NCBI RefSeq assembly: GCF_035917675.1
Contig: NZ_CP109104.1
Span: 4,092,001-4,156,000, forward strand
DNA: 64,000 bases
Direction of reading: 5' to 3'
DNA from: Streptomyces sp. NBC_01775
GTDB lineage: Bacteria > Actinomycetota > Actinomycetes > Streptomycetales > Streptomycetaceae
Part shown: in pieces, positions 1 through 11,020 of the stretch
Layout: each line of letters opens with the position of its first letter
Position numbering within the stretch: position 1 is the first letter of the stretch
The notes under the pieces: generated by a model
The model's input: only the letters and a program-made list of their open reading frames with translations
Databases searched by the model: none
What the model was told of the DNA's origin: nothing
Translations under genes and position numbers: made by a program

Positions 1-3328
<3,328 letters not shown>

Positions 3329-3500
3329 TGTTTACTCGGCCAGCAGACGAATCCACCACCGGTACAACACCACGAGAGCGGAACCAGGAGAGGAATAATC
3401 CCCCGGTTCACAGCGTCCTCGCTGTGTGTTTCTTCAAAGGAACCTCAACCCACCGGAAACCCGGTAGGTCGGGGTATCAACATATCTGGCGTTGACTTTT

Positions 3501-3527
3501 GGCACGCTGTTGAGTTCTCAAGGAACG
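3501..3527 (-). promoter_or_regulatory. rRNA leader antitermination/processing element (boxA-like)
   Basis: On the minus strand the leader reads CGTTCCTTGAGAACTC followed by AACAGCGTGCC. This is the element conserved in actinobacterial rRNA leaders about 170-200 nt before 16S. TTGAGAACTCAA is also a short dyad. Its role in antitermination or RNase III processing is inferred from this conservation. Confidence 0.7.
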
Positions 3528-3587
3528 GACGCTTCCTTCGAAACCATTTCACCGGTTTCTCCGGGCGCTGCCCTTTCGGTGTTTCCG

Positions 3588-3593
3588 ACTCTA
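3588..3593 (-). promoter_or_regulatory. candidate rrn promoter -10 box (TAGAGT), innermost
   Basis: The minus strand reads AAAAGATCTGATAGAGTC. TAGAGT is a good Streptomyces -10 box with a TG just upstream, but no clear -35 is seen at 17-18 nt. Several rRNA promoters of Streptomyces look like this. The call rests on motif and position only. Confidence 0.45.
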
Positions 3594-3672
3594 TCAGATC
3601 TTTTCCGGTCCTTTTCCGGGCCGTTTCCGATTCTGATTCCCCTGTCGGCGGGGCGCCTTCCGGCTGACCGCT

Positions 3673-3701
3673 ACTTTAGAGGATTTCCCTCCCGGGCTCA
3701 A
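3673..3701 (-). promoter_or_regulatory. candidate rrn promoter (TTGAGC-17-TAAAGT)
   Basis: On the minus strand a -35 TTGAGC (3696-3701) and a -10 TAAAGT (3673-3678) are separated by 17 nt. It lies about 345 nt upstream of the 16S 5' end, which suits one of the several tandem promoters usual for Streptomyces rrn operons. Confidence 0.6.
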
Positions 3702-3836
3702 AATCGAGCCTTCCGCAAAAGAATTCGGCATGCCGAAGAGACCCCTGCGAGGGGAGATCACACTGAAGTAGTGGATTCCGCCGGAGTGGCGGGAGAGCCG
3801 CCGGAGAACCGTTAAGGCTCCCTGGCAACCCGTGAG

Positions 3837-3887
3837 ACCTTACGGACCGGTGTCTCACGTGTCAACTTGGCGTCAAGGGGGCGTCAA
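3837..3887 (-). promoter_or_regulatory. candidate rrn promoter (TTGACA-17-TAAGGT) with two extra TTGACG boxes
   Basis: On the minus strand TTGACA (3860-3865) is followed after 17 nt by TAAGGT (3837-3842), a near-consensus promoter for the principal sigma factor. Two further TTGACG boxes lie upstream at 3871-3876 and 3882-3887, an exact 11-bp period. The outermost box overlaps the stop codon of the upstream kinase gene. The rest of 3329-3883 is leader RNA and promoter DNA with no gene. Confidence 0.65.
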
Positions 3888-5488
3888 CCGTCGTCCGGAG
3901 TCGGGGTCACGCGGTCCTTGTGGGAGAGCCTGCCGTCGGTGAAACAGAGTCTGTAGAGGGGCGAGTTGGTGAAGGTGGCGGTGCGGTAGAAGCGGCACTC
4001 GTCCGTGTCTGCGGGGTCTGCCGGGGCGCCCGGGGGTGCCTCGTCGTCGAACTCGTAGCCGGGGAGGCGGGGGGCGATGGCGGGGGTCGGGTCGCTGGTG
4101 TGGAGCTCGTCGTAAGTGGCCTTCTTCAGGACGGACTGGTGGGACGTGTAGACCTCGAAGCCGTAGACCAGGAGGAACAAGGCCGCGCCGGCTGCGACGG
4201 GGATCCAGATGGCGTCCGCCATCCCCCGGCGTACGCGTTGGCGGGCCTGGGTCAGTTCTCGCTGCGAGATGCCGGCGGTCTCGTCGGGCTGGGCCTGTGG
4301 GTGTGCGGCTGTGGGGCCTGGGGTCAGGGGGAGGCGGGCCGTCACGCGGAAGCCCGTGGGGGTGGGGTGGGCCTGGAAGGTGCCGCCTGCCAGGCGTACG
4401 CGCTCGTCGAGGCCGATGAGGCCGGTGCCCGCGCCGGTTCCGGAGCCGTTGCCGGAGGCCGCGGGGATGGGGGGCGTGGGCGTGCCCGTCGTCTCCGTGC
4501 TGGTGTCGGCGACCGCCACCGTCACCTCGTCGGACTCTGTGGTGAGGGTGACGGTCACCGTGTTGCCGGGGGCGTGCTTGGCGGCATTGGTGATGGCTTC
4601 CTGGATGACGCGGTGGACGGCGCTCGCCGTGAGCGGAGGGAGCGGTGGCGGGTCAGGGGTGCCGTGGCGGTGCAGGTGAACGGGGATGCCGGAGGCTGTC
4701 GCGCGTTCCACCAGGTCCGTCACGGAGGTGGGTGCGGTCTCGGCGGCGTCCTGGCGGAGGACGCCGAGGATCTCGCGGAGTCGTTCGGTGGCGTCCGCCG
4801 CGGCTTGGCGCAGTTCGGCGGCCGAGCCCCGGGCCGCGTCGTCCATTCCCGGTGCGACCTGGAGGGCAGCCGCGCGAACGGCGATGAGGCTGAGGTCGTG
4901 GCCGAGGGAGTCGTGCATGTCGCCGGCGATGCGGGAGCGCTCGCGCAGCCTCGTGCGGTCGGCGATCAGCTGCTGTTCGCGCTCCATACGGGCGGCCAGT
5001 TCCCAGCCGGTGCGCTGGAGTTCGGCCTGCTGGCGGCGGAAGCGGCCGAGGAGCCAGGGCAGGACGGCGGCGAAGAGGACCGTCGCGACCAGCGTGAACC
5101 AGCCCCACAGGTCGGCGCCCGGCAAGGTCAGCGCGAGGAGGAGCCCGGTGGCGCACAGCCCGGCGACGGCCAGCAGCGCGGGGCGGGTGTCCGGGCTTCT
5201 GCGGCCGAGGAGGTGGCTGAGGACCGCGAGTGCGGGCGTGAAGGTTTCGGTGAGCAGGTCGGGGGTGAGCGCGAGGCCCAGCGCGGTGGGGACGGCGAGG
5301 ACCGCGAGCGGGGCGCGGCGGGCCCAGTACGCGGCTGCCGCGAGCAGGGGTGCGGCGGTCAGGCGCAGCCATGGCGGGGCCTCGTCGGACAGGGCGAGGG
5401 GTGCGGCCAGAAGCAGCCACAGGAGCAGGGCGGCCAGGGCTTCGCGGGTGCGGGGGCGGTCGTCCAGTAGGCGGCTGAACCTGGTCAC
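3884..5488 (-). CDS. Sensor histidine kinase, NarL/DesK type (orphan)
   Basis: A 534-aa membrane sensor kinase. Five or six hydrophobic segments fill roughly residues 10-150. A coiled linker follows, then a HisKA_3 dimerisation region with the phospho-acceptor His at about residue 192 in DMHDSLGHDLSL, then an HATPase domain (about 270-380). A second hydrophobic segment near residue 430 is followed by a roughly 90-residue C-terminal extension that is probably extracytoplasmic, which is uncommon for this family. The start is placed at GTG 5488 because TACATT lies 7 nt upstream (leaderless pattern); an in-frame GTG at 5524 is the alternative. No response regulator is adjacent. The divergent neighbour is the DedA gene, and the gene ends inside the rrn promoter array. 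The signal sensed cannot be told. Confidence 0.85.
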   Translation of the reverse strand: MTRFSRLLDDRPRTREALAALLLWLLLAAPLALSDEAPPWLRLTAAPLLAAAAYWARRAPLAVLAVPTALGLALTPDLLTETFTPALAVLSHLLGRRSPDTRPALLAVAGLCATGLLLALTLPGADLWGWFTLVATVLFAAVLPWLLGRFRRQQAELQRTGWELAARMEREQQLIADRTRLRERSRIAGDMHDSLGHDLSLIAVRAAALQVAPGMDDAARGSAAELRQAAADATERLREILGVLRQDAAETAPTSVTDLVERATASGIPVHLHRHGTPDPPPLPPLTASAVHRVIQEAITNAAKHAPGNTVTVTLTTESDEVTVAVADTSTETTGTPTPPIPAASGNGSGTGAGTGLIGLDERVRLAGGTFQAHPTPTGFRVTARLPLTPGPTAAHPQAQPDETAGISQRELTQARQRVRRGMADAIWIPVAAGAALFLLVYGFEVYTSHQSVLKKATYDELHTSDPTPAIAPRLPGYEFDDEAPPGAPADPADTDECRFYRTATFTNSPLYRLCFTDGRLSHKDRVTPTPDDG

Positions 5489-5597
5489 GGCGGTCAATGT
5501 ACGCGGTGCGGTCCGTCGGGACACCTGACGAAAGTGATGGCCGGACGGTGGCGATGGTGCACTGCGGGTGAGGGGGCGCGCTGCCTACGTTCCGGGG

Positions 5598-6308
5598 ATG
5601 AACGACGCGATAGTGCATGCGGTCGAGGGCTTTGTGAGCACGCCGTGGGTCTTTGTGGCGCTTTTCGGGATCGCCGCGCTCGACGGGTTCTTCCCGGTGG
5701 TGCCGAGCGAGACGCTGGTGATCACCCTGGGGGTGTTCGCGGCCTCGGGGGGTGAGCCGGCGCTGGTGCCGGTGATCGTGGTGGCGGCTGCCGGGGCCTT
5801 TGTGGGGGACCACATCTCGTACGCGATCGGGCGGCGGTCCGGGGCCCGGATCTTCGCGCGGCTGAAGGAGGGCAGCCGGGCGCGGCGGGCGTACGAGCGG
5901 GTGGGGCGGATGCTGGTGGAGCGGGGCGGGCTGGTGCTGGTGGTGGCGCGCTACATCCCCGGCGGGCGGACCACGGCCACGCTCACCACCGGGGCCACGG
6001 GGTTTCCGCGGCGTTCGTTCACGCGGTACGACGCCGTGGCGGTGGTGAGCTGGGCGGTGTACTCGGCCTGTCTGGGCTATGCGGGCGGGGCGGCGTTCGA
6101 GGAGACTCCGCTGTACGGGGTGGCGCTGGGGCTGGCCCTGGCGTTCACGATCACGCTGGCGCACGAGGGCGTCAGGAGCGTGCGGCTGCGGATGCGGTCG
6201 GGAGCCGGGGCGGGGACGGACGGGGCGGGAACGGACGGAACGGACGGAACGGGGGCGAGCGGGGCTTCGGGGGAGGAGGCCGTCGCCCGTAGCGGCTCCC
6301 CGCGTTAG
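5598..6308 (+). CDS. DedA-family membrane protein
   Basis: A 236-aa polytopic membrane protein of the DedA/VTT family. These proteins are thought to move or scramble lipids or lipid carriers and to support membrane homeostasis. The family signature is visible: a re-entrant N-terminal region with FFPVVPSE (about 32-39), GDHISYAIGRRSG, and the RYIPGGRT stretch (about 120) with the conserved Arg. The C-terminal tail is Gly/Ala/Thr-rich, repetitive and probably disordered. The start is ATG 5598 with TACGTT ending 6 nt before it (leaderless); GTG 5568 is a less likely alternative. It is divergent from the histidine kinase and convergent with proC. The substrate is unknown. Confidence 0.88.
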   Translation: MNDAIVHAVEGFVSTPWVFVALFGIAALDGFFPVVPSETLVITLGVFAASGGEPALVPVIVVAAAGAFVGDHISYAIGRRSGARIFARLKEGSRARRAYERVGRMLVERGGLVLVVARYIPGGRTTATLTTGATGFPRRSFTRYDAVAVVSWAVYSACLGYAGGAAFEETPLYGVALGLALAFTITLAHEGVRSVRLRMRSGAGAGTDGAGTDGTDGTGASGASGEEAVARSGSPR

Positions 6309-6324
6309 CCCTCGGCCGCTTCCT

Positions 6325-6360
6325 CGTCCGGTCCTTCGTCCGGTCCTTCGTCCGGTCCTT
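6325..6360. repeat. Three perfect tandem copies of a 12-bp unit
   Basis: CGTCCGGTCCTT is repeated three times exactly (6325-6336, 6337-6348, 6349-6360), followed by a partial copy. It lies in the 88-bp space between the convergent DedA and proC genes, just after the DedA stop. It probably reflects slippage in non-coding DNA. Confidence 0.9.
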
Positions 6361-6396
6361 CGTTCGCCCCCGCTTCGGTGCCCCGCCGGGGCCTCG

Positions 6397-7200
6397 TCAG
6401 CCGCCCAGTTCGCGGCTGCGGTCGCGGGCTGCCTCGATCGCGTCGATGAAGGCCGCGCGGACGCGGTGGTTCTCCAGCTCGCGGATGGCGTTGATGGTGG
6501 TGCCGCCGGGTGAGGTGACGTTCTCGCGGAGGGTGACGGGGTGTTCGCCGCTGTCGCGGAGCATCGTGGCGGCGCCGACGGCGGCCTGGACGATCAGTTC
6601 GTGGGCCTTGTCCCTGGGGAGGCCGAGCTGGATGCCCGCGTCGGTCATGGCCTCGACCAGGAAGAAGAAGTAGGCGGGCCCCGAGCCGGAGAGCGCGGTC
6701 GCGGCGTCCTGCTGGCTCTCGGGGAGGTGGAGGGTCTTGCCGACTCCCCCGAAGATCTCCTCCGCGAGGGCGAGATGGGCCTCGGTGGCGTGGGTGCCGG
6801 GAGAGATGACGGACATGGCCTCGTCGACGAGCGCGGGGGTGTTGGCCATGACGCGGATGACGGGGGTTCCCTCGATGAGCCGCTGCTCGATGAAGCGGGT
6901 GGTGATGCCCGCGGCACCGCTGATGACCAGGCGGCCGGCGGGGACGTGCGGCACCAGCTCGTCCAGGAGGGCTGCCATGTCCTGGGGCTTGGGGGTGAGG
7001 ATGAGGGTGTCGGCGGTCTTGGCGGCCTCGGCGTTGGTGACCGCCTCGACGCCGTAGCGCTCGCGCAGTTCGGCGGCGCGCTCGGGGCGGCGTGCGGTGA
7101 CCAGGAGGTGGGAGGGGGACCAGCCGCCCCTGAGCATGCCGGAGAGCAGAGCCTCGCCGATCTTGCCGGTGCCGAGGACGGCGACTTTCTGGGTGGTCAT
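6397..7200 (-). CDS. proC: Pyrroline-5-carboxylate reductase
   Basis: A 267-aa cytoplasmic enzyme that reduces 1-pyrroline-5-carboxylate to L-proline with NAD(P)H, the last step of proline synthesis. The N-terminal Rossmann motif VAVLGTGKIGEAL lies at about residues 6-18. The C-terminal half carries the P5CR signature region GSGPAYFFFLVEAM and later TSPGGTT (about 230), which forms the substrate site at the dimer interface. Length is normal for the family. The start is ATG 7200 with a GAGGTG ribosome-binding site about 9 nt upstream; upstream in-frame codons lack one. It stands alone on the minus strand, downstream of and codirectional with the ABC-2 exporter pair. Confidence 0.95.
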   Translation of the reverse strand: MTTQKVAVLGTGKIGEALLSGMLRGGWSPSHLLVTARRPERAAELRERYGVEAVTNAEAAKTADTLILTPKPQDMAALLDELVPHVPAGRLVISGAAGITTRFIEQRLIEGTPVIRVMANTPALVDEAMSVISPGTHATEAHLALAEEIFGGVGKTLHLPESQQDAATALSGSGPAYFFFLVEAMTDAGIQLGLPRDKAHELIVQAAVGAATMLRDSGEHPVTLRENVTSPGGTTINAIRELENHRVRAAFIDAIEAARDRSRELGG

Positions 7201-7359
7201 GGGGTGGTTCACCTCGTGCGCGTGAAGTTGGCCGTTGTGCTGGTGGCTGCCCATCCTCCCACCAGGGGCTCGTCACGAGGATCGGTGTCTCATGAGGGCC
7301 CGCATGTCTCACAGATGCCGCCGTCTCACACAGGCCCGCGTCTCACACAGGCCCGCGTC

Positions 7360-8154
7360 TCATGCCGTGCGGCGGCGGAGGGTGGCGGCGCCGAGGGTGA
7401 GGACGAGGAGGGCGCTGCCGGCGACGACGGCGAGGTCGCGGTAGAAGTCGCCGGTGGCGTCGGCGTGGTGGAGGACTTCGGTCATGCCGTCCACGGCGTA
7501 GGACATGGGCAGCACGTTGGAGAGGCCCTCCAGGACGGGCTGCATGCTGCTGCGGGGCGCGAACAGGCCGCAGAGCAGGATCTGCGGAAAGATGATCGCG
7601 GGCATGAACTGGACGACCTGGAACTCGGAGGCGGCGAACGCCGAGACGAACAGGCCGAGCGCGGTGCCCAGCAGCGCGTCGAGCAGGGCGATCAGGAGCA
7701 GCAGCCAGGGCGAGCCGGCGATGCTGAGGTCCAGGAGCCAGATGGCGACGCCGGTGGCGAGGGACGCCTGGACGACGGCCAGGACCCCGAAGGCCAGGGC
7801 ATAGCCCAGGATCAGGTCGGCCTTGCCCAGCGGCATGGACAGCAGTCGCTCCAGAGTGCCGGAGGTGCGCTCGCGCAAGGTGGCGATGGAGGTGACCAGG
7901 AACATCGTCACCAGCGGAAAGATGCCCAGCAGGGAGGCGCCGATGCTGTCGAAGGAGCGCGGGTCGCCGTCGAAGACGTAGTACAGCAGGACGAGCAGCA
8001 GCACCGGGACGAGCAGCAGCAGCGCGATGGTGCGGGGGTCGTGGCTGAGCTGGCGCAGGACCCGGCGGGCGGTGGCGAGCGTGCGGGCCGGGCTGATGAG
8101 GGGCGGGGTGGTGGGTGCGGCTTCGGGCCGGGGCTGGGGGGTCGTAGCGGTCAT
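7360..8154 (-). CDS. ABC-2 type transporter permease (drug exporter type)
   Basis: A 264-aa integral membrane protein with six predicted transmembrane segments, beginning with LLLLVPVLLLVLLYYVF at about residue 48. It shows the ABC-2 signature stretch around AIIFPQILLCGLF. It resembles the DrrB-like permeases that pair with an ATPase to pump drugs or lipids outward. The start is ATG 8154, 11 nt after the ATPase stop, so the two form one transcript. The substrate cannot be deduced; no biosynthetic genes lie nearby. Confidence 0.88.
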   Translation of the reverse strand: MTATTPQPRPEAAPTTPPLISPARTLATARRVLRQLSHDPRTIALLLLVPVLLLVLLYYVFDGDPRSFDSIGASLLGIFPLVTMFLVTSIATLRERTSGTLERLLSMPLGKADLILGYALAFGVLAVVQASLATGVAIWLLDLSIAGSPWLLLLIALLDALLGTALGLFVSAFAASEFQVVQFMPAIIFPQILLCGLFAPRSSMQPVLEGLSNVLPMSYAVDGMTEVLHHADATGDFYRDLAVVAGSALLVLTLGAATLRRRTA

Positions 8155-8165
8155 GGCGGGCCTCG

Positions 8166-8942
8166 TCAGCTGGGTGCGGTGGGCTGGGAGCGTGCGGAGT
8201 CGACCAGTTCGAGGAAGGCGTCCTCGATGGTCTCGGTACCGGTGCGGTCGCGGAGTGCCTGCGGGGTACCGGCCGCGAGCAGGGCGCCCTCCCGCAGGAG
8301 GAGCAGGTGTTCGCAGCGGTCTGCCTCGTCCATGACGTGCGAGGAGATCAGCAGCGTGCTGCCGCGCGCGGCCAGGCGGTGGAAGAGGTCCCACAGGTCG
8401 CGGCGCAGGACGGGGTCGAGGCCGACGGTGGGCTCGTCCAGCACCAGCAGCTCGGGGGTGCCCAGGAGCGCGACGGCCAGGGAGACGCGGGAGCGCTGGC
8501 CGCCGGAGAGGTTGCCGGCCAGGTCGTCGGCGTGCGAGGTGAGGTCCACGTCGGTGAGGGCCTGGGTGACGGCGGCCGGGCGCTGGGCGCGGGGGATGCC
8601 GAGGACCGCGGAGTAGTAGTCGAGGTTCTGCCGGGCGGACAGGTCGGCGTAGACGGACGGGGCCTGGGTGACGTAGCCGACGCGGGAGCGCAGCGGGGCG
8701 GAGCCCGCGGGCCTGCCGAGCACGTCGAGGGTGCCGGTGACCTTGGCCTGGGTGCCGACGAGAGCGCGGATCAGCGTGGACTTGCCGCTGCCCGAGGGGC
8801 CGAGCAGGCCGGTGACGGTGCGGGGGGCCACGTCGAAGGAGAGGTCGTCGAGCACGGTGCGGCTGCCGCGGACGACGGTGAGGCCGTCGGCGTGGACGGC
8901 TGGGGCGCGGAGGTCAGGGGCGACCGGAGGAGAGTTATTCAT
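8166..8942 (-). CDS. ABC transporter ATP-binding protein (DrrA-like)
   Basis: A 258-aa ATPase subunit with Walker A GPSGSGKST (about 49-57), signature LSGGQRSR (about 145), Walker B LLVLDEPTVGLD (about 163-174) and the switch His in ISSHVMDEAD. It energises the permease encoded just downstream, giving a two-gene ABC-2 exporter of the DrrAB/NodIJ type. The start is ATG 8942. A 7-bp-arm palindrome (8937-8954) covers this start codon, and a CATAAT box lies about 11 nt upstream. No dedicated regulator gene is adjacent. Confidence 0.9.
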   Translation of the reverse strand: MNNSPPVAPDLRAPAVHADGLTVVRGSRTVLDDLSFDVAPRTVTGLLGPSGSGKSTLIRALVGTQAKVTGTLDVLGRPAGSAPLRSRVGYVTQAPSVYADLSARQNLDYYSAVLGIPRAQRPAAVTQALTDVDLTSHADDLAGNLSGGQRSRVSLAVALLGTPELLVLDEPTVGLDPVLRRDLWDLFHRLAARGSTLLISSHVMDEADRCEHLLLLREGALLAAGTPQALRDRTGTETIEDAFLELVDSARSQPTAPS

Positions 8943-8954
8943 CGTGTGATGAAT
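8937..8954. promoter_or_regulatory. Candidate operator: palindrome ATTCATC-GTGT-GATGAAT over the exporter start
   Basis: Two perfect 7-bp arms flank a 4-nt centre and overlap the ATG of the ABC ATPase gene. A CATAAT box, possibly the -10, overlaps and adjoins the right arm on the minus strand (8953-8958). Such placement suits repression by a TetR or PadR type regulator, but none is encoded next to it. The rest of 8955-9244 carries only the signals listed separately. Confidence 0.5.
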
Positions 8955-9149
8955 TATGAATCCGGCAGCGACGGAGCGTCAAGAGACTGGGCGCGTCCGT
9001 GAGGGCCGGCGCCAGGGCGCGCCCCTGGGGCTTCAGCGCGGGCGAGGGGCGCTCGTGGGTGGGGCGTACGCGAGGAGTCCAGGTGCCGGGGTGTGCCTCA
9101 GCGCCGGTGCGGACGGCTACTACGCGCCGTATAACCGCCCGACTCCCGC

Positions 9150-9174
9150 TGGACAGAATGGAGTTCGCTGTCCA
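9150..9174. promoter_or_regulatory. Inverted repeat TGGACAG-N11-CTGTCCA upstream of the SulP gene
   Basis: Perfect 7-bp arms (9150-9156 and 9168-9174) lie about 70 bp before the SulP start. A possible -10 TATAAC is at 9130-9135, without a good -35. This could be an operator or an mRNA leader hairpin. Nothing else recognisable lies between 8960 and 9230. Confidence 0.35.
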
Positions 9175-9244
9175 GGGCCTCGCGGAAGGGGCCACACACG
9201 GTGGCCGACACGGCTCCGCGGAAGGCAGCCACGGAAGGAGATCC

Positions 9245-10825
9245 ATGCGTTCCCCATCCGGATCCATATCCCTCGAACGGACGACCCTGCGCACCACCCT
9301 CCGCTCCGACCTCCTCGCCTCGCTCGTCGTCTTCCTGGTGGCGCTGCCGCTGTGCGTGGGGGTCGCCGTCGCGTCCGGGGTGCCGCCGGAGCTGGGGCTG
9401 GTGACGGGGATCGTCGGCGGTCTGGTGGCCGGGCTGCTGCCGGGGAGCAGCCTCCAGGTGAGCGGTCCCGCCGCGGGACTGACAGTGCTGGTCTACGAAG
9501 CCGTACAGACGCACGGGCTGCCGGTGCTCGGCGTACTGGTACTGGCCGCGGGGCTGCTCCAGCTGGCGATGGGGGCGCTGCGGCTGGGGCGGTGGTTCCG
9601 GGCGATCTCGGTCGCCGTGGTCCAGGGGATGCTGGCGGGCATCGGGCTCGTCCTCGTCACGGGCCAGGCGTACGGGCTGGCGGACCTGACGGCGCCGGGT
9701 GACGCGCTGGGCAAACTGCGTGGGCTGCCCGGACTGGTGCGGGAGGTCCTCGGCTCGGCGGAGACCCTCGTCGCGCTGGCTGTCGGCGCCGGGACGGTGC
9801 TGGTGCTGGCGGTGTGGCCGCGCGTGCGCGCGGTCGCGCGGCTGGTGCCCGCGCCGCTGGTCGCGGTGGGGCTGGCGGCCGGGATCGTGGGTGTGTGCGA
9901 GCTGCCGGTGGCGCGGATCGAGGTACGGGGGCTCATGGGCGCGCTCCAGCCGCCGGGCGGCACCGACTTCGCGCGGCTGGCCGAGGTGGGGGTGCTGGGC
10001 ACGGTGGTGGCCTTCACGCTGATCGCCTCGGCGGAGTCCCTGTTCAGCGCGGCGGCCGTCGACCGTATGCATGACGGCGCCCGTACGGACTACGACAAGG
10101 AGCTGATGGCGCAGGGCACGGGGAACGCGGTGTGCGGGGTGCTGGGCGCGCTGCCGATGACGGCCGTGATCGTCCGCAGCTCGGCGAACGTCCAGGCCGG
10201 GGCGCGGACCAAGCTGTCGCGGGTGCTGCACGGCGTGTGGCTGCTGGTGTTCGTGGTGCTGCTGCCGCAGGTGCTCGGGCTGATCCCGGTGGCCGCGCTG
10301 GCGGGGGTGCTGGTGTACGCGGGCTGGCGGCTGATCCCCTGGCGGGAGTTCGCCGGGCTGTGGCGCGAACACCGGGGCGAGGCCGTGGTGCTGACGGTCA
10401 CCGCTGTCGCCGTCGTCCTGACGAACCTCTTCGAGGGGGTGCTGCTCGGGCTGCTGCTGGCCGTGGTCAAGAGCGCGTGGGAGACCTCGCACGTGCACCT
10501 GGAGATCGAGGAGCCTGTCGGCGACGGGGAGCAGCGGGACGGGGAGCGCTGGGACGGTGGAACCCCGGCCGAGGCGCCGGCCGGGGCCCCGCTGCGGGTC
10601 CGGGTCGTGGGGAACGCGACGTTCCTGCGGCTGCCCAAGCTCTTGGACCAGCTGGCCGAACTGCCCCACGACCGCCCCGTGGTGCTCGATCTGTCGGGGC
10701 TGCGCCACCTGGACAGGGCGTGCCGTACCGCGCTGGAGGGGTGGGCCGCGGAGGCCAAGTGCGCCGGGAGGGCCGGGGCCGACCTGGCCGGGGCCGACCT
10801 GGCGGAGGGCGTCGTGGGGAAGTGA
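9245..10825 (+). CDS. SulP-family anion transporter with degenerate STAS domain
   Basis: A 526-aa inner-membrane transporter of the SulP/SLC26 family, which moves sulfate, bicarbonate or other anions. Hydrophobic segments run from about residue 20 to 410. The early LVVFLVALPLCVGVAVASG, the GLVTGIVGGLVAGLLPGSSLQVSGPAAGL stretch and the later conserved TAVIVRSSANVQAGARTK region are family hallmarks. The C-terminus (about 450-526) looks like a STAS domain (VVLDLSGLRHLDRACRTAL). Many actinobacterial relatives are fused to or sit beside a carbonic anhydrase; this one is not. The start is ATG 9245 with GAAGGAG upstream. The substrate is not determined by sequence. Confidence 0.88.
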   Translation: MRSPSGSISLERTTLRTTLRSDLLASLVVFLVALPLCVGVAVASGVPPELGLVTGIVGGLVAGLLPGSSLQVSGPAAGLTVLVYEAVQTHGLPVLGVLVLAAGLLQLAMGALRLGRWFRAISVAVVQGMLAGIGLVLVTGQAYGLADLTAPGDALGKLRGLPGLVREVLGSAETLVALAVGAGTVLVLAVWPRVRAVARLVPAPLVAVGLAAGIVGVCELPVARIEVRGLMGALQPPGGTDFARLAEVGVLGTVVAFTLIASAESLFSAAAVDRMHDGARTDYDKELMAQGTGNAVCGVLGALPMTAVIVRSSANVQAGARTKLSRVLHGVWLLVFVVLLPQVLGLIPVAALAGVLVYAGWRLIPWREFAGLWREHRGEAVVLTVTAVAVVLTNLFEGVLLGLLLAVVKSAWETSHVHLEIEEPVGDGEQRDGERWDGGTPAEAPAGAPLRVRVVGNATFLRLPKLLDQLAELPHDRPVVLDLSGLRHLDRACRTALEGWAAEAKCAGRAGADLAGADLAEGVVGK

Positions 10826-10958
10826 GCGGCGGCGCCCGGCATGTGAACGGCGCGGCGCGGCACCCGGCGGGGGAACGGCGCGGTGCGCCTGGCAAATGAA
10901 CGGCGCGGTGCCGGACCCGCCGCCCGTCGCGGCAGGTCCGGCACCGTCGGACGCGTGC

Positions 10959-10991
10959 CCCGTCGTCCCGCCGTGGCGGCGGGACGACGGG
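10959..10991. terminator. Bidirectional hairpin between SulP and MMPL genes
   Basis: A perfect 14-bp stem, CCCGTCGTCCCGCC (10959-10972) paired with 10978-10991 around a 5-nt loop, lies between two convergent genes. There is no U tract, as is usual for high-GC terminators. Confidence 0.7.
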
Positions 10992-11020
10992 AGGGGGCGC
11001 CGGACGACGGGAGGGCGCCG

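Noticed and set aside
3920..5470. Long plus-strand frame (516 codons) opposite the sensor kinase
   Set aside because: It is the antisense of the kinase gene; composition is Gly/Arg/Ala-biased without domain features. In this GC-rich DNA long antisense frames are expected.
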